DNA from: Nematopogon swammerdamellus
Taxonomy: Eukaryota; Arthropoda; Insecta; Lepidoptera; Adelidae
Assembly: GCA_946902875.1 (NCBI GenBank)
Contig: OX336355.1
Span: 7,461,347 to 7,525,346, forward strand
Reading direction: 5' to 3'
Length of the DNA: 64,000 nt
Below, in pieces: positions 9,413 to 20,191 of the stretch. Every line of letters starts with the position of its first letter. The first letter of the stretch is position 1. The position numbers and the translations under genes were made by a program. The notes below the pieces were generated by a model that saw nothing but the letters and a program-made list of their open reading frames with translations, had not been told where the DNA came from and made no database searches.

Positions 9413-9429
9413 TTTTTTCTCTTCATTTT

Positions 9430-10590
9430 CGACTTTGCATTTTCTCTAATGAAGAAATATAAAATGCGAGTACATGCTTAGTACCAACATATAAAAAAAA
9501 AAATAATAATAAATAAAAAAAAAACATAATAAATACACGTAAAATTGTGCCTAACAATGTTCATGAGCATCGATAACCATGCTGCAAAGTGCGCTTTCCG
9601 CAATAGCAATACAACTCCGCTCGTAGAGTGGACGCGACCAATAAAAGCCCGGACATGGCACAAAGATTCGCCAGGAATAGGTATTGCACTGTAATCGCGG
9701 ATCTAGCTTATGTTTTATCCAACCATCTCAGGTGCTATAAGAAATTCCGAATCCAAACTGTCACTGCCATCGAATCCACTGGTTCGAACTTCCGACATCT
9801 CCCGTATAGAGTTTAACCTACCTACCCGCAACTTATTTATTTTTTTTTTTTCAAATTCGTCGGTAACAAAATATTATTCAGACATGACGATCTTATTACA
9901 ATTCCTAGATTCTACACATACGACACATCACATACAACATAATACAATAAATTACCGTTTCCCCTACACATTCACTCTCATTACACTTCCTGAAGCTTAC
10001 AATGATGAAATTACATTTAATTCATTATGTTAAATTTAAACATTGCAAAATTAAGATTCAGAATTTAACAATGATATTAATTAATATAGGTGAGTAAAAA
10101 TTACATTTAAAATTGTAGAATATATACTTAAAATGTCAAAATGTTAAATTGTAAATTGAAAAACAAAAATAAAACAACATAATCGAAATTGTAAATTGAG
10201 TACCTACCTCAAACATGTAATAAGATCAAATGTGCCAAAGGTAAATATGATAAAGATACAGAACACAATAAATCTAAAAATATGTATGTAAATATAAATT
10301 ATGATAACTTATTATTATTCAGGTACAAGAAACACATATACAAATACATTACGCACTTTATGGAACGACGAGACATTTTCACTGTCCGACCATATCAGCT
10401 GTTTCTTAAAACGAAGTGGAAATTTCTTCGAATATACGAAAATACAAGTAAACCACTTCTGGATATGGGCACCTACTGCCATGTCAACGTGGTACCTACT
10501 ATTGAGTCTGATGCGAAGAAAGATACATTCAGAAACGGCATTTATCGTATGTACTGCCACTGCACACATTTGTACCATGTGAGAATTTGA
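9430..10590. other. Intron 4 spacer, AT-rich
   Basis: About 1.2 kb of AT-rich sequence. Open frames at 9710-10033 and 10282-10590 lack recognisable motifs and show unremarkable codon use. No gene called. Confidence 0.4.
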
Positions 10591-10598
10591 CAAAGTTG

Positions 10599-10631
10599 AG
10601 TCACCCAAATGGTACCCCCATTTGGGTGACT
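10599..10631. repeat. 14-bp perfect hairpin
   Basis: Arms 'agtcacccaaatgg' and 'ccatttgggtgact' around five bases. The function is unknown; it may be a remnant of a fold-back element. Confidence 0.8.
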
Positions 10632-10639
10632 AGAAATTA

Positions 10640-11266
10640 TCTATGGTATTATTTTTCAAAGTAGAAATGTATATTGTTTATTGAGTATTCTTATGGCTAA
10701 GACTGCACTCGAACTTGTCAAAATTTGTTATATCCGCTTCGATTACACCCACGAAGAAGAACCGGTAAGAAACTTGGCAGGGTATTTTTTTTTTTCATAT
10801 TTAATATTACAAGTCTTTTAGTCTTTTATCCACATAATAACATCGTCTACATTCTATCGAAAATACAGCTTGAAACCATATTACTGAGAGTTCAACTACA
10901 AAGACTAATTAATAAAGTGTATCAGGTGTATAGGGCAGCCTTTGTCAAACATTGATTCGTAATTTGTGTCAACTACCCCAACCGTAAAACCCGAAAGGGG
11001 GTGATTCTGTGCGTGAAATAGAACAACTTTTGTTCTACGACTTTTTAATTTGAAGAAAAAAATTTTTTTTTCCCTCTACACATTTTGAGAATAGTTGGTA
11101 TTTAAAATTTGTATTGAAAAAAAATATTTTTTTCTTTAAATAATTTTTTTTTTCGCCACAGAAGTTGTTTAGGTTCACATATAAAATAACCCCCTTATGT
11201 CAGTTAAAAATATTACGGGGGCAACTGCAACACCGTGTATTAGTAGATTACACATACTAAAATGTA
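10640..11266. other. Intron 4 spacer
   Basis: Poly(A)/poly(T)-rich DNA (11050-11150) with no recognised feature. Confidence 0.4.
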
Positions 11267-11680
11267 GTCAGCCTCGATAGCTCAGTGGTGCAGACAGTCA
11301 ACTGTCGCTATTGAATGTTAAGCAACGCTGGGTGCGGTCAGTACTTGGATGGGTGACCGCTGACCGTTGGAGGGTGACCGCTGACCGTTGGAGGCTGACC
11401 GAGGTTCGGATTCCTCGTAAAACTGTAGGTCCCTTCCCTCCTAATCTTACTTGGTGGTAGGGTTTAACCCGCCCGGGTTGGTACCACCGCACTGAATGAA
11501 ACGTCGGTTAAAAACGGCTATGTAAATAGTTTGTGTTTTCCGACCAGTTCAGTGTAGCCGGCACGATCAAAGGGGGAAGCACTGACATGGCACCTAGTTC
11601 ACCCGGTGTTATGGGCTGACATCACGGACGTTGTAAGTGATGTAGCCAACCGTGTCAGTTTCCATTAAAAAAAAAAAAAA
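11267..11680 (+). mobile_element. Modular SINE A, full length, head well preserved
   Basis: Reads from the 5' end: 'gtcagcctcgatagctcag' (tRNA A box), 'gttaagcaacgctggg' and 'agtacttggatgggtgaccg' (5S rRNA boxes A and C), 'ggttcggattcc' (B-box-like), the body, 'gtgtcagtttccat' and poly(A). A 19-bp stretch 'gaccgctgaccgttggagg' is duplicated inside the head. It is the best copy for studying the composite promoter. Confidence 0.85.
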
Positions 11681-12540
11681 TCTCCCCAATTCAGTGGTAG
11701 TATCATTGTCAAAACGTAAAAAATAAATATTGAGATACAGTAATCTATACATATAATAAAATCGTAGAGGTAAGAAAGTCTGTACATTGAATGTATTCGG
11801 AAAAAAACTAACCAGGGTGGCTTAAAATGAGATACTGAACATGTTAGAACAGTTTTTAAAATTTTTGTTTGTTTGTTTGTTTGTTTGTCTGTACGCGCAT
11901 CACGCAAAAACCACTGAACGGAATTAGACGAAACTTTGTATAGTGGCAGTTTATATGCCGGGTTAACATAATACGTAAAAAAAAATTACAAAAATAAAAA
12001 AAATTCACAATTATAAACATTATTGCGCGTTTAAAATCACGTAGTCCAAAGTACATAATTATATCTTGAGAACTGGCAGCAAATACAATTTGAATAAAAT
12101 ATTCATTCGAAAAATAAGTAGATACAACGAAAATGACAGTTCTTCTTTTTTATAACTTGAACACAATAGTCTATACATATCTATTCTTTCTATACATATA
12201 ATAAAATCGTAAATGCAAAAATGTCTATTTGTAGGCGCATCTCGCAAAAACCACTGAACGGAATTTGACGAAACTTTTTATAGTGCAGTGTATATCTCGG
12301 ATGAACATAATAATTAAAAAATATAATAAAAATCACGTAATCCAAAGTAAATGTAAAAAACAATTTTAAATGTCATGTTGACAACGGAGAACTGTCATCT
12401 CGACGTGAGCTGGCCGGTGACAAATTGTTTGATAAATAAAAATAATAATTGAAAGTCGAAGTTATGTCGCTGTCATTGGTGCAATAAAATTTATATATCT
12501 GTTGCCCGCGGCTTCGCTCGCGTGAAATTCGTATTTAAAA

Positions 12541-13015
12541 AAAAGAAAGTAAGTAACTAAAGACGGGCCCGAAGGCGGATCTGCGCTCACGTAAACGATA
12601 TTCTTTCTCGATGAAAGTAACTAAGGACGAGGCGGAAGGCAGAGCTCTATTCTGGAAGACGATAAACCTTCTCAAAGAAAGTAAGTAACTATGGGCGAGG
12701 CCGCAGGCCGAGCTGCGTTCAGGAAGAATCTAAACCATCTTGAAGAAAGTAAGTAACTAAGGTGAGGCCGAAGGCCGAGCTACGTTCGGATAGTTGAAAA
12801 ACCATCTCGAAGAAAGCAAGTAACTAAGGACGAGGCTGAAGGCCGAGCTGCGTTCAGGAAGAAGCTAAACCATCTTGAAGAAAGTAAGCAACTAAGGCGA
12901 GGCCGAAGGCCGAGCTACGTTCTGACAAATGATAAACCATCTCGAAGAAAGCAAGTAACTAAGGGCGAGGCCGAAGGCCGAGCTGCGTTCAGGAAGAAGC
13001 TAAATCATCTCGAAT
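12541..13015 (+). repeat. Left array of about 65-bp units in Helitron copy 1
   Basis: Seven units of 'gaagaaagtaagtaactaag' plus 'gcgaggccgaaggccgagc' plus 'tgcgttcaggaagaag', each with the mini-hairpin GGCC-GAA-GGCC. The same units occur in inverse orientation on the other side of the ORF. Confidence 0.85.
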
Positions 13016-13086
13016 AAAGTTAATTAATATTAAGATTGAGTTAATTTAATTTAAATTTTATTATAAAGTCCACGCTTCTAACGGCA

Positions 13087-13506
13087 AATATACCGTGCAT
13101 CCTAGAACCTCGCGGTTATTCCCGGCTGGATGGCAATAGGCCCGATGCTATCACCTTAGTGCCATGGACTAAGGGTAGTTCTTTGATGTGGGACGCCACT
13201 TTTGTTCTCACATTGGCTCCAAGTCACGTTAGGACATCTTCAAGAGCGGCTGGCGCGGCCGAGGCTGGGGCGGAGAGCCTCAAACGCAGCAAATATAGAA
13301 ATATAATCCAAGATTTCGAATTTGTTGCGTTTGCGGTTGAAACCCTCGGTCCGTGGAGCAGTGAAGCCAAAAGAGGCTTGAGCTGGTTGACGCAACTGGT
13401 GTCCCGCCATCAAGGGCTTATGTACTTCATTCAAAGGGTAAGCCTTGCCATCCAGCGGGGTAATGCCGCAAGTGCTCTAAGAACATTTGACAATGCCCGT
13501 TTTTGA
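13087..13506 (+). CDS. Captured retroelement C-terminal domain, RLE-like (copy 1)
   Basis: Open from about 13045 with no ATG at the start. It encodes LEPRGYSRLDGNRPDAITLV, PWTKGSSLMWDATFVLTLAPSH, a basic Ala-rich stretch, FVAFAVETLGPWSSEAKRG and the ending VSLAIQRGNAASALRTFDNARF. The pattern 'RPDG.TLVPW.KGr.LvWDaT..dTLAPSh ... FVp.avETLG ... QRisLAIQRGNAAS' recurs in many invertebrate reverse-transcriptase-like proteins. The PD...WDxT spacing suggests a PD-(D/E)xK restriction-like nuclease, which is inference. It is bounded by inverted arrays inside the Helitron, so it looks captured. The identical copy is at 44926-45345. Confidence 0.6.
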   Translation, partial: NIPCILEPRGYSRLDGNRPDAITLVPWTKGSSLMWDATFVLTLAPSHVRTSSRAAGAAEAGAESLKRSKYRNIIQDFEFVAFAVETLGPWSSEAKRGLSWLTQLVSRHQGLMYFIQRVSLAIQRGNAASALRTFDNARF

Positions 13507-13606
13507 TAGTTATTTTAATGTTTGTTAGGTAGGTTTAATTCTTTAGTTATTAATATTACTTTTTAATTTTTATGAAATAAATAGATTGAGTAAACGATAT
13601 TATATT

Positions 13607-13925
13607 CTATCGAAGAAAGGAAGTCTTTAAGGGCGAGGCCCGAAGGCGGAAGAGGGTTTTTGGTTTACCTGAACGCAGCTCGGCCTTCGGCCTCGCACTT
13701 AGTTCCTTCTTTTCTTCCAGGAGGTTTATCGTCTTCCTGAACGCAGCTCGGCCTTCGGCCTCGCCCTTACTTACTTCCTTTATTTGAGAAAGGTTTATCG
13801 TTTACCTGAAAGCAGCTCGGCCTTCGACCTCGCCCTTAGTTAGTTACTTTCTTTGAGAAGGTTTATCCATTACCTGAACGCAGTTCGGCCTTCGGCCTCG
13901 CCCTTAGTTACTTACATTCTTCTTT
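13607..13925 (-). repeat. Right inverted array in Helitron copy 1
   Basis: Four to five units complementary to the left array ('gaacgcagctcggccttcgg', then 'cctcgcccttagttactta'). Together the arms give the ORF a fold-back frame of more than 300 bp each side. Confidence 0.8.
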
Positions 13926-13988
13926 GGAATACGAATTTCACGCGAGCGAAGCCGCGGGCAACAGCTATCGGTAATAAATAATAAACAT

Positions 13989-14347
13989 CATGGTTGGAAG
14001 TGCCGAGAGACCAAATAATGGTGCAGTCGACAGAGCCAAAATCCTCTCCTCGCGAAACCACGCTCAGTTAGGCGTCATGCCAGCAGATTTGCGAATTGTT
14101 GCTAGACTGTCTAGCCTGTAATACGACGTATGAAGACACCCAGACGCTCTACAATCGGATTGTCTCTTTCTAAAGCACATGCAATCCTTTAACCTGGGTG
14201 TCTTCGTACGTCGTATTAACAGGCTAGACAGTCTAGCAACAGTCCGCAAATCTGCTGGCATAACGCCCAACTGAGCGTGGTTTCGCCAGGAGAGGTCATT
14301 TTGGCTCTGTCAACTGCACCATTGGTCCCTCGGCACTTCCAACCATG
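13989..14347. repeat. Long palindrome from two inverted retroelement 3' ends
   Basis: Arms of about 155 bp (13989-14143 and 14194-14347) with a 50-bp spacer. Each arm matches the 3' segment of the minus-strand non-LTR element at 28555-28700 ('gccgagagaccaatggtgca'). It begins about 20 bp after the Helitron end. Confidence 0.8.
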
Positions 14348-14356
14348 CTAGTTCAG

Positions 14357-15188
14357 ATAAAAAAAAGCGGCTAAGTGCGAGTCGGACTTGCGCACACGGG
14401 TTCCACCACGTAATTTACCGTTTTTTTATTTATTTTTTACTTTTTTTTTTACTTTTTACTATAATCACACAAAATTTCAACTTGTTACAGATCAGGTATC
14501 ATGATGCAGTATCATGAAAGGGTAGATACCCTTTCCTGAAAAAAAGGGTCTAGACAAACTGTTATATCAACCTCAAATTTACGCTTTTAGCATGTTTTAC
14601 TTTACTTGTGCTGTGAGACCTTGCTTCTTGGCAAATTTCCTGATTCTATATCAGCAGGAAGTACCCTGCTGTTTTTGTCCCGTTCTACTCGGAATTGTTT
14701 GAATATTTTACACCTCCAACGGACCGTAGCCCTTAGTATTTTATATTAATGTGAACTTGATATGTACATCTACCCGTTTCTGAGATAAAGGGCGGTGACA
14801 GAACGGACAGAAGGACAGAAAGGCGGACAACAAAGTAATCGTATAAATAAGAGTTCAGTTTTTTTTCCTTTTGAGGTACGGAGTCCTAAAAATAAACAGG
14901 TTACTTTTTAGGTTTCCGTATACCGTACGAAAACCTATTACTAAGCCTACGCCGCCGTCTGTCTGTCTGTCTGTTTGTCCTACTGCTGTATCTTTGGAAC
15001 CGTAATAGGTAGCCGGTTGAAATTTTCAATGAATATGTGTTATTATGGCGGATATAACAACAAATAATAAAAAATAGAAAAATTAAAAAATTAAGGGGGT
15101 CCCCATACAAGAAACGTGTTTTTTTCAATGATTTTTTTTTGTGGTGCGGAAACCTCGGTGCGCTTGTCCGACTCGCACTTGGCCGGTT
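14357..15188. repeat. Two lepidopteran repeat L copies in inverted order
   Basis: 14357-14893 (+) starts 'gcggctaagtgcgagtcgg' and ends 'aggtacggagtcctaaaaa'. 14908-15188 (-) starts '...ggtttccgtataccg' and ends 'gactcgcacttggccggttt'. The family also occurs at 25925, 27147, 31458, 40725 and 61225. It contains a (TCTG)n run and the phrase 'gaaccgtaataggtagcc'. It is non-coding and its class is uncertain. Confidence 0.65.
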
Positions 15189-15734
15189 TCTCTTATTGGT
15201 TAGCTTGATACTATCAAATAAGCCATAGACGGTTTTTGGGCGTTACAATGCAGAACTAAATTTGCAAACTCTACCAACATTAGTCTGCGTACACTCAATT
15301 TGATATTTCAAAATCAGACAGAAGATGCGACACGCAAGAAAGTGTGAATGATATAGAAATTTTGTAATTTCGTCTTTTAGCACTTCTACTTCACATCCTC
15401 GACCAGTTGATGCTCTTTCTAGTTATCTAAATCTTTGGTCTGATGCAAAAATTCTACTTGTGCGTCAACCAGTACCTTCACTCAACGCCTCCTTCGTGAC
15501 ACGTGGGCATCACACGAGTACGGCAGAGATGTAGGTTTACGAGGTGGTTTCAATTGACTTACATGTCAGCGAGTACAGGCCACAGAACATCTACACGCTC
15601 CACTACTGATTAGATAGTGAAAAAAAAAACCGAATTCACTGTGAAACGTTGCCACTTTTGCCTTGATTTTTATTCAAACTCTTGAACCTCAAGTAAATGA
15701 TAATGATATGAATAATGATGAGAATATCGATCGA
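15189..15734. other. Intron 4 spacer
   Basis: No recognised feature. Confidence 0.4.
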
Positions 15735-15920
15735 TTCTGCAGATCTTTCCTCTACAGAACCGGTAAACTCTGGAACGCTCTCCCTGCCGAGGGACGTGAG
15801 TGGGCACCTGTCAGGCCGGCATCACATTGGCAACCCCCGCATACGACCGAATGTCCATGGGCGTCGTTAGACGACTTATGGGTGGCTCGGCGCCATATGT
15901 CGCGCTGGCAATAAAAAAAT
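15735..15920 (+). mobile_element. Retroelement 3' tail (family T), copy 3
   Basis: Starts in coding sequence 'cgattctgcagatctttcct' (SFLYRTGKLWNALPAE), continues with the family T tail and ends 'gtcgcgctggcaataaaaaaa'. It lacks the middle part seen at 39548. Confidence 0.7.
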
Positions 15921-16191
15921 TCACAGATTTCGTGCCTTACACGACTATCGAGCACATTGAAAATGAATCTACGGAATTCGAAAAAATATTGTCGCTGAGC
16001 GACACGAGAAAGTCGGGATAAGGAAAAGGTTAGTTGGGTTCTGATGATGGAGCCAGAAGGAAGCCATAGGAACTCCTAAACTACACATGATAAGCCCAAC
16101 GTGTTTGGGCTCGTTGGATTTGTCTTCGCAAGTACTCTTAGTCATATGTTATTTCTGACCTAACCTATATTCTTATCTTCTATATCCTTAA

Positions 16192-16668
16192 TTTTCAAAA
16201 AAAGTTTTCGACTTTTTCAAAACAACTTTGAAACCATCTTAACACCCTTAAAATTCCGCGTCTTTTGAGTCCTAATAGATCCTCGTATCTCAAACCTGCG
16301 AAGTTCCACGGGGCTGTGACGCCTGAGTGACCGCCCGCCGACGCGCCGCTAAGGGACCTCCCACCTCCCCCCCTATCACTTCCACGAAAAAAACTGTAAT
16401 GACATAAAATGTTCCCCGTCTCAATATATCCAGGCCATTTTTTTTGTTTTTCAATTTTCGACCTCGTTCACGAGATATCGACGATATTCTGGGAGAAAGT
16501 GTCAAAAATCGTGTTTTTTTTCTCGAGTTTTTTTCAATTTTCGAAAAAAGTTTTCGACTTTTCCAAAAAACATTTATACCATCTTAAAGCCCTTAAAGTT
16601 CCACGTCTTTTGAGTCCTAATAGATCCTCGTATCTTAAACGTGCAAAGTTCCACAGGGCTGTAGCACT
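16192..16668 (+). repeat. Direct duplication of about 130 bp
   Basis: 16192-16322 and 16536-16668 share 'aaaaaagttttcgactttt', 'cgtcttttgagtcctaatag' and 'atcctcgtatct'. The period is about 345 bp. It could be two units of a satellite or a terminal duplication; there is no coding content. Confidence 0.65.
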
Positions 16669-16904
16669 TTCAGCGAAAATGGGGCCCTACCGGAGCGAAC
16701 GAAAAAACATTTTCAATGTTAAAAACTACCCATAACTGATCGACGAACCGACGACCATGTCTGAAATAGATGAAAACCCTAAGGACCGAAGGAAACACTA
16801 AATGTGGGGTATTGAAGTTATACTTCTTTACGCACTTTATGAAAATATGATACGATAAAAAGAAACAAAAGTTGTTACACATAAAAAAATATTATTAGAC
16901 GTAC

Positions 16905-17150
16905 ATATTGTGCCCTATTTTATTACAATCGGTTGACGGGAAGTGGGTGAATTTCAAATAAGCGGTATTCATCCCTTAATTTTAACCCTTAGAGGTGGAA
17001 TATTTTTAAATGGGACCAACCTCGAGTCTAACCAATTCAATTAAAAAAAGATAATTATTGAAATCGGTTCAAAGTTGGCGAAGAGATCGCGTAACACAAA
17101 AAATTCAGTCGAATTGAGAACCTCCTCCTTTTTTGAAGTCGGTTAAAAAT
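16905..17150 (-). repeat. Repeat M ('ttaaccgacttcaaaaaagg' edge)
   Basis: Ends on + as 'cctccttttttgaagtcggt' + 'taaaaa' and contains 'attgaaatcggttc'. Related copies are at 30624 (+) and 33455-33607 (-), with a degenerate piece near 42560. Non-coding. Confidence 0.6.
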
Positions 17151-17689
17151 ATGTTATGAAAATGGGGAGTAAACTCAGAAAAAACGTCATCGTGACCGTC
17201 ATCGTCACCGCATACAAATTATTTGTATGTAGGTATTGTGCGGCGCCAAAGACAAAGAAATATCTATATATATAATATAAAAGAAATTTTTATCAGTCAA
17301 ATTGTTTATTAATTCTAATTTATACGTAAAAATAATTTATCATTACTCCACTAGTGAGCAAGACGTGTGTTGCAGTGAAATATTATTGCGCCTATTCATA
17401 TGTCCTTTCCGTGAAGGTAAATATTTCTGTATGCCGTGGCACAAGTACAAGTGTGTCAATGTATCTCCAATCGTAATTTTCCAACAGACGACGACGGTTG
17501 GTTCTCTATAAAAAGCTGTAATTCCACATCGCATAGCGTCGTCAGAGGCAGGGCAACACCTCGCAAGCAAAATAGCAGTTGAGATGTTTCAGAGGCAACA
17601 GTATACAATCTAACCTGGAAAACTTTAAATCGTAAATCCTCGCCATATATTTTCTTCCCAAGTACAAATTGTAGACTTTACAGTGGCGC
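17151..17689. other. Intron 4 spacer
   Basis: Includes a Helitron-like 5' start near 17265 ('tatctatatatataatataa') without a matching 3' end. Nothing coding recognised. Confidence 0.35.
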
Positions 17690-17960
17690 CAAAAGGCACG
17701 TACCGCCACGGCATTCACAATTTCCGTGCGCCCCACAACGTCCATGGGTATCGTTAGCCACCTACAATAAGGTCGAACGCGAGGGCACATATCGCACTTC
17801 CTAGAAAAAAAAGCGGTCAAGTGCGAGTCGAATTCGCATGGAGAGGGTTCCGTACCATTCAGTTTTCAGTGAGAACTACAAGACTTAGGATTTTCGTTTA
17901 GGTTTTCCTATATCTAAACTATAAGAGAGGCCTAATACGCATTATTTTTTTTTTTTTTAT
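17690..17960 (+). repeat. Degraded tail T followed by repeat L head
   Basis: 17690-17805 resembles family T ('ccatgggtatcgttagccacc', 'cgcacttcctagaaaaaaa') but is divergent. 17812-17900 begins 'aagcggtcaagtgcgagtcg', the repeat L edge. Confidence 0.5.
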
Positions 17961-18007
17961 GTTAGACGCAGTTGTTTCGGTGATAAGGGCCCGAAACACC
18001 TGTATCA

Positions 18008-18037
18008 TCCCCCCCCCCCCCCTGGGGGGGGGGGGGG
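18008..18037. repeat. Poly-C / poly-G snap-back
   Basis: A run of about 14 C, a T, then about 14 G. It can fold into a GC hairpin or G-quadruplex. Runs like this are also error-prone in assembly. Confidence 0.8.
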
Positions 18038-18122
18038 AGGGCTGGAGCTCAATTTTCATATACTCGTATTTTCTGTAATATCCTTTACACGTTACACACG
18101 TACTCGTTACACACGTAGTCAG

Positions 18123-18450
18123 TTTTTTTTTATATATGGAAACTGACACGGTTGGCTACATCACCTACAACATCCGTGATGTCAGCCCACAACACCGGGT
18201 TATCTAGGTGCCATGTCAGTGCTTCCCTTAATTTCATTCACACTGAACTGGACGGAAAACACGAACTATTTACATTGCCGTTTCGACAGACTATTCATTC
18301 AGTGCGGTGGTACCAATCCGGGCGGGATAAACCGTCTCAGCTAAATAGTAAGGTAAGAAGGGAAGGGACCTACAGTTTTACGTGGAATCCGAACCACGGT
18401 CAGCCTCCAACGGTCGAGCGGTCACCCATCCAAGCATTGACCGCGCCCAG
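18123..18450 (-). mobile_element. Modular SINE A, 5'-truncated in the 5S segment
   Basis: Poly-T at 18123, body, 'agcctccaacggtcgagcgg' and 'accgcgcccag', then it stops before the tRNA A box. Confidence 0.75.
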
Positions 18451-18989
18451 GCTGATTTAATTTGCGATTAAGAGATAACGTCATATACAATACAGCTGAC
18501 TACAAACATAGGCATCTTCGAGAGATAGATCAAGAGTCTCTAAGAGTGACTAACATAGCCTTAACAGGAATTCTCAAATAATTTTAGTCATCCGATGCAG
18601 CCTCTTTCTTAGCCCACTCTGTGTCCTGAGTCACCGGGCATCCTTGCCGCGGGCGAGTCGGCGCACGCATGCGCGGACGTCGAACAGCGCACCTCTCGGA
18701 AGGAGTACCGACCTGCACTGTACAACCTCGACGATGACCTACGAAGGCAGCTCACTCCCAAAGGGCTGTTGTATGAAGTCTTGTGTAATATCGATCAGCG
18801 CTCTTATACCCATAGATGACAAAGGAAAGAGACGGTTGTGATCTTTGACATGGAACTCTACATTTTGTCATTTGAGAGCTTTTAAATTAGTAAAATAGGA
18901 CGTATGTAATTGTAGGTGTGTGAGGGACTGGTACTATAAAATAATAGCCCCACTGCATCTCTCGCCGCGCATGCCGTAAAAGATAACGA
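18451..18989. other. Intron 4 spacer with SINE module fragment
   Basis: 18935-18989 is a + fragment of the SINE A 5' module ('aatagccccactgcatctct'). The remainder, including a CpG-richer patch at 18640-18720, has no recognised feature. Confidence 0.45.
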
Positions 18990-19245
18990 AGGGATAATGA
19001 CATGGTGCCGTTCTAAAGAGCGACAGGTTAGCCACCACTCACCTTGGCACGGTCCTTCCACCGAATCATGCAGGAGGTGGGTCTTCGTTCCTTATTTTCT
19101 GCTTGATAGTTATCTTGTCCTAATACTTTTTTAAACGTGGTGGTCGGTGTTGTGCTGTAATTTACAAGAGTACTTGCAGTTCAACACCGATTACTCTGCT
19201 TACCCCGATTGTCGGGATACAGCGTGTGGTGTGTATGTAATTTTA
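18990..19245 (-). repeat. Inverted copy of the 7640-7985 repeat
   Basis: Its complement matches 'gtattaggacaaga', 'taactatcaagcag', 'gacccac', the stem-loop 'cagcacaacaccgacc' and 'cccgacaatcgg'. It is diverged by many small changes. Confidence 0.6.
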
Positions 19246-20190
19246 CATGGACCTGGCGACTGGACTCACATTAATCAATGGGAATGTAGTGGGTTTGAAG
19301 GGGAATGTTTAGATATTTTGTGAAATTATACGACGATCATTCATTATGTGTATTTCTTGGTCGGTCTGTTACTTTTCTCCAATTGTTTATTGTCTATTAT
19401 TTATTAAGCGTCTATTGGCAGTACCCTGTGCTCAGATTCGTCATATTGACATTGTAACATTCCGCCAGTTCGATTATCACAGCGAAGAAGAACTGGCAAG
19501 AAACTTCACTGAAAAATTTCTCAATCGTGCAGGTAGCACTGATCCCAGACAGTAAATAGAGTTAGGCAGGGCTTAAAGCATACGAGAAAAATACAATGAA
19601 ACAGTCAGGCCCAGAGTGCAGACAGAAATTTGACAGAATTGCAGAATATTCAAGCAATAAGACTTGCCTTCTAACCTATGAAAGAGGGGAAACATGGTGC
19701 AACCATTGTGTAGTGCGACTCGTTTATTTCCGGCCATTCAATACTTCGATTAGACGATTTCGTAAACTCCAACAAGCAATTTCGACTTTTGTGTAATCCG
19801 CGGCCCATTGGCACTGGGTAGTTTTATTTTGTTTTGGCGTTAAACAGAGATAATAATTATCGATTTATTTTGTCTATGGATTGTTAGTTCCGAAGTTGGA
19901 CACGCATAGATATTATTTCACCAGCGATAACTTGTGAAAATAAGGTGTATTTAGAGCAAAGGGGAAACGCAGTCCAGTGAAGCGCCTCAGGCAGGACCTT
20001 AGTGCTCAAATAACTTTGTATTAATTAATGGTATTAATATACAGTGTTTCTTCCCGAAAATATTTTACCGTGCCTTAGTATAATTTAAATATGTACTTTT
20101 TTGGTCTGTTAATGTGGTTCTTCTCTTGTTGTGATAGTTCTCCCTCTATTATTTTGTGAAAATCAGCAATATCATTGCTCTTTTCTCGCA
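19246..20190. other. End of intron 4
   Basis: Non-repetitive AT-rich DNA. Open frames near 19346-19796 show no motif or splice sites that fit the gene. The pyrimidine tract 'ctcttttctcgcag' at 20178-20191 is the acceptor. Confidence 0.45.
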
Positions 20191-20191
20191 G

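Larger units (their letters stand above)
11744..13968 (+). mobile_element. Helitron-like element, uninterrupted copy (empty site)
   Basis: The 5' end is A|TC ('tctatacatataataaaatc'). The 3' end is a GC-rich hairpin region 'gcgagcgaagccgcgggca' followed by 'acagCTAt'; the sister copy keeps the canonical CTAG|T. A second 5'-like start lies at 12189, and an inverted copy of the 3' hairpin lies at 12500-12530, so the element is composite. It carries repeat arrays and one endonuclease-like ORF. No Rep/helicase is present, so it is non-autonomous. Bases 12118-12125 (gtagatac) are the empty target of the 9.4-kb insertion seen in the other copy. Confidence 0.75.
7553..20191 (+). other. Host gene intron 4 (12.6 kb)
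   Basis: Runs from 'gtgagt' to 'ttttctcgcag'. It holds SINEs, RTE and Jockey-type fragments, one full Helitron-like element and inverted-repeat units, each listed separately. The open frame that seems to begin at 20175 starts inside this intron; the true coding part begins at 20192. Confidence 0.75.

Noticed and set aside
10282..10608. 102-residue frames on both strands
   Set aside because: No recognisable motif, frames open on both strands, and position inside a repeat-rich intron.
12541..13015. CRISPR-like array
   Set aside because: Units are contiguous, variable and without unique spacers, and the context is a eukaryotic Helitron.
18008..18037. Biological hairpin of exact poly-C/poly-G
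   Set aside because: Listed as a repeat only; homopolymer runs of this kind are common sequencing or assembly artefacts and I cannot judge its true length.
20175..20191. ATG at 20175 as the start of a 385-residue gene
   Set aside because: It lies in the pyrimidine-rich end of intron 4. The acceptor at 20190-20191 and in-phase joining to upstream exons with a signal peptide explain the frame better.
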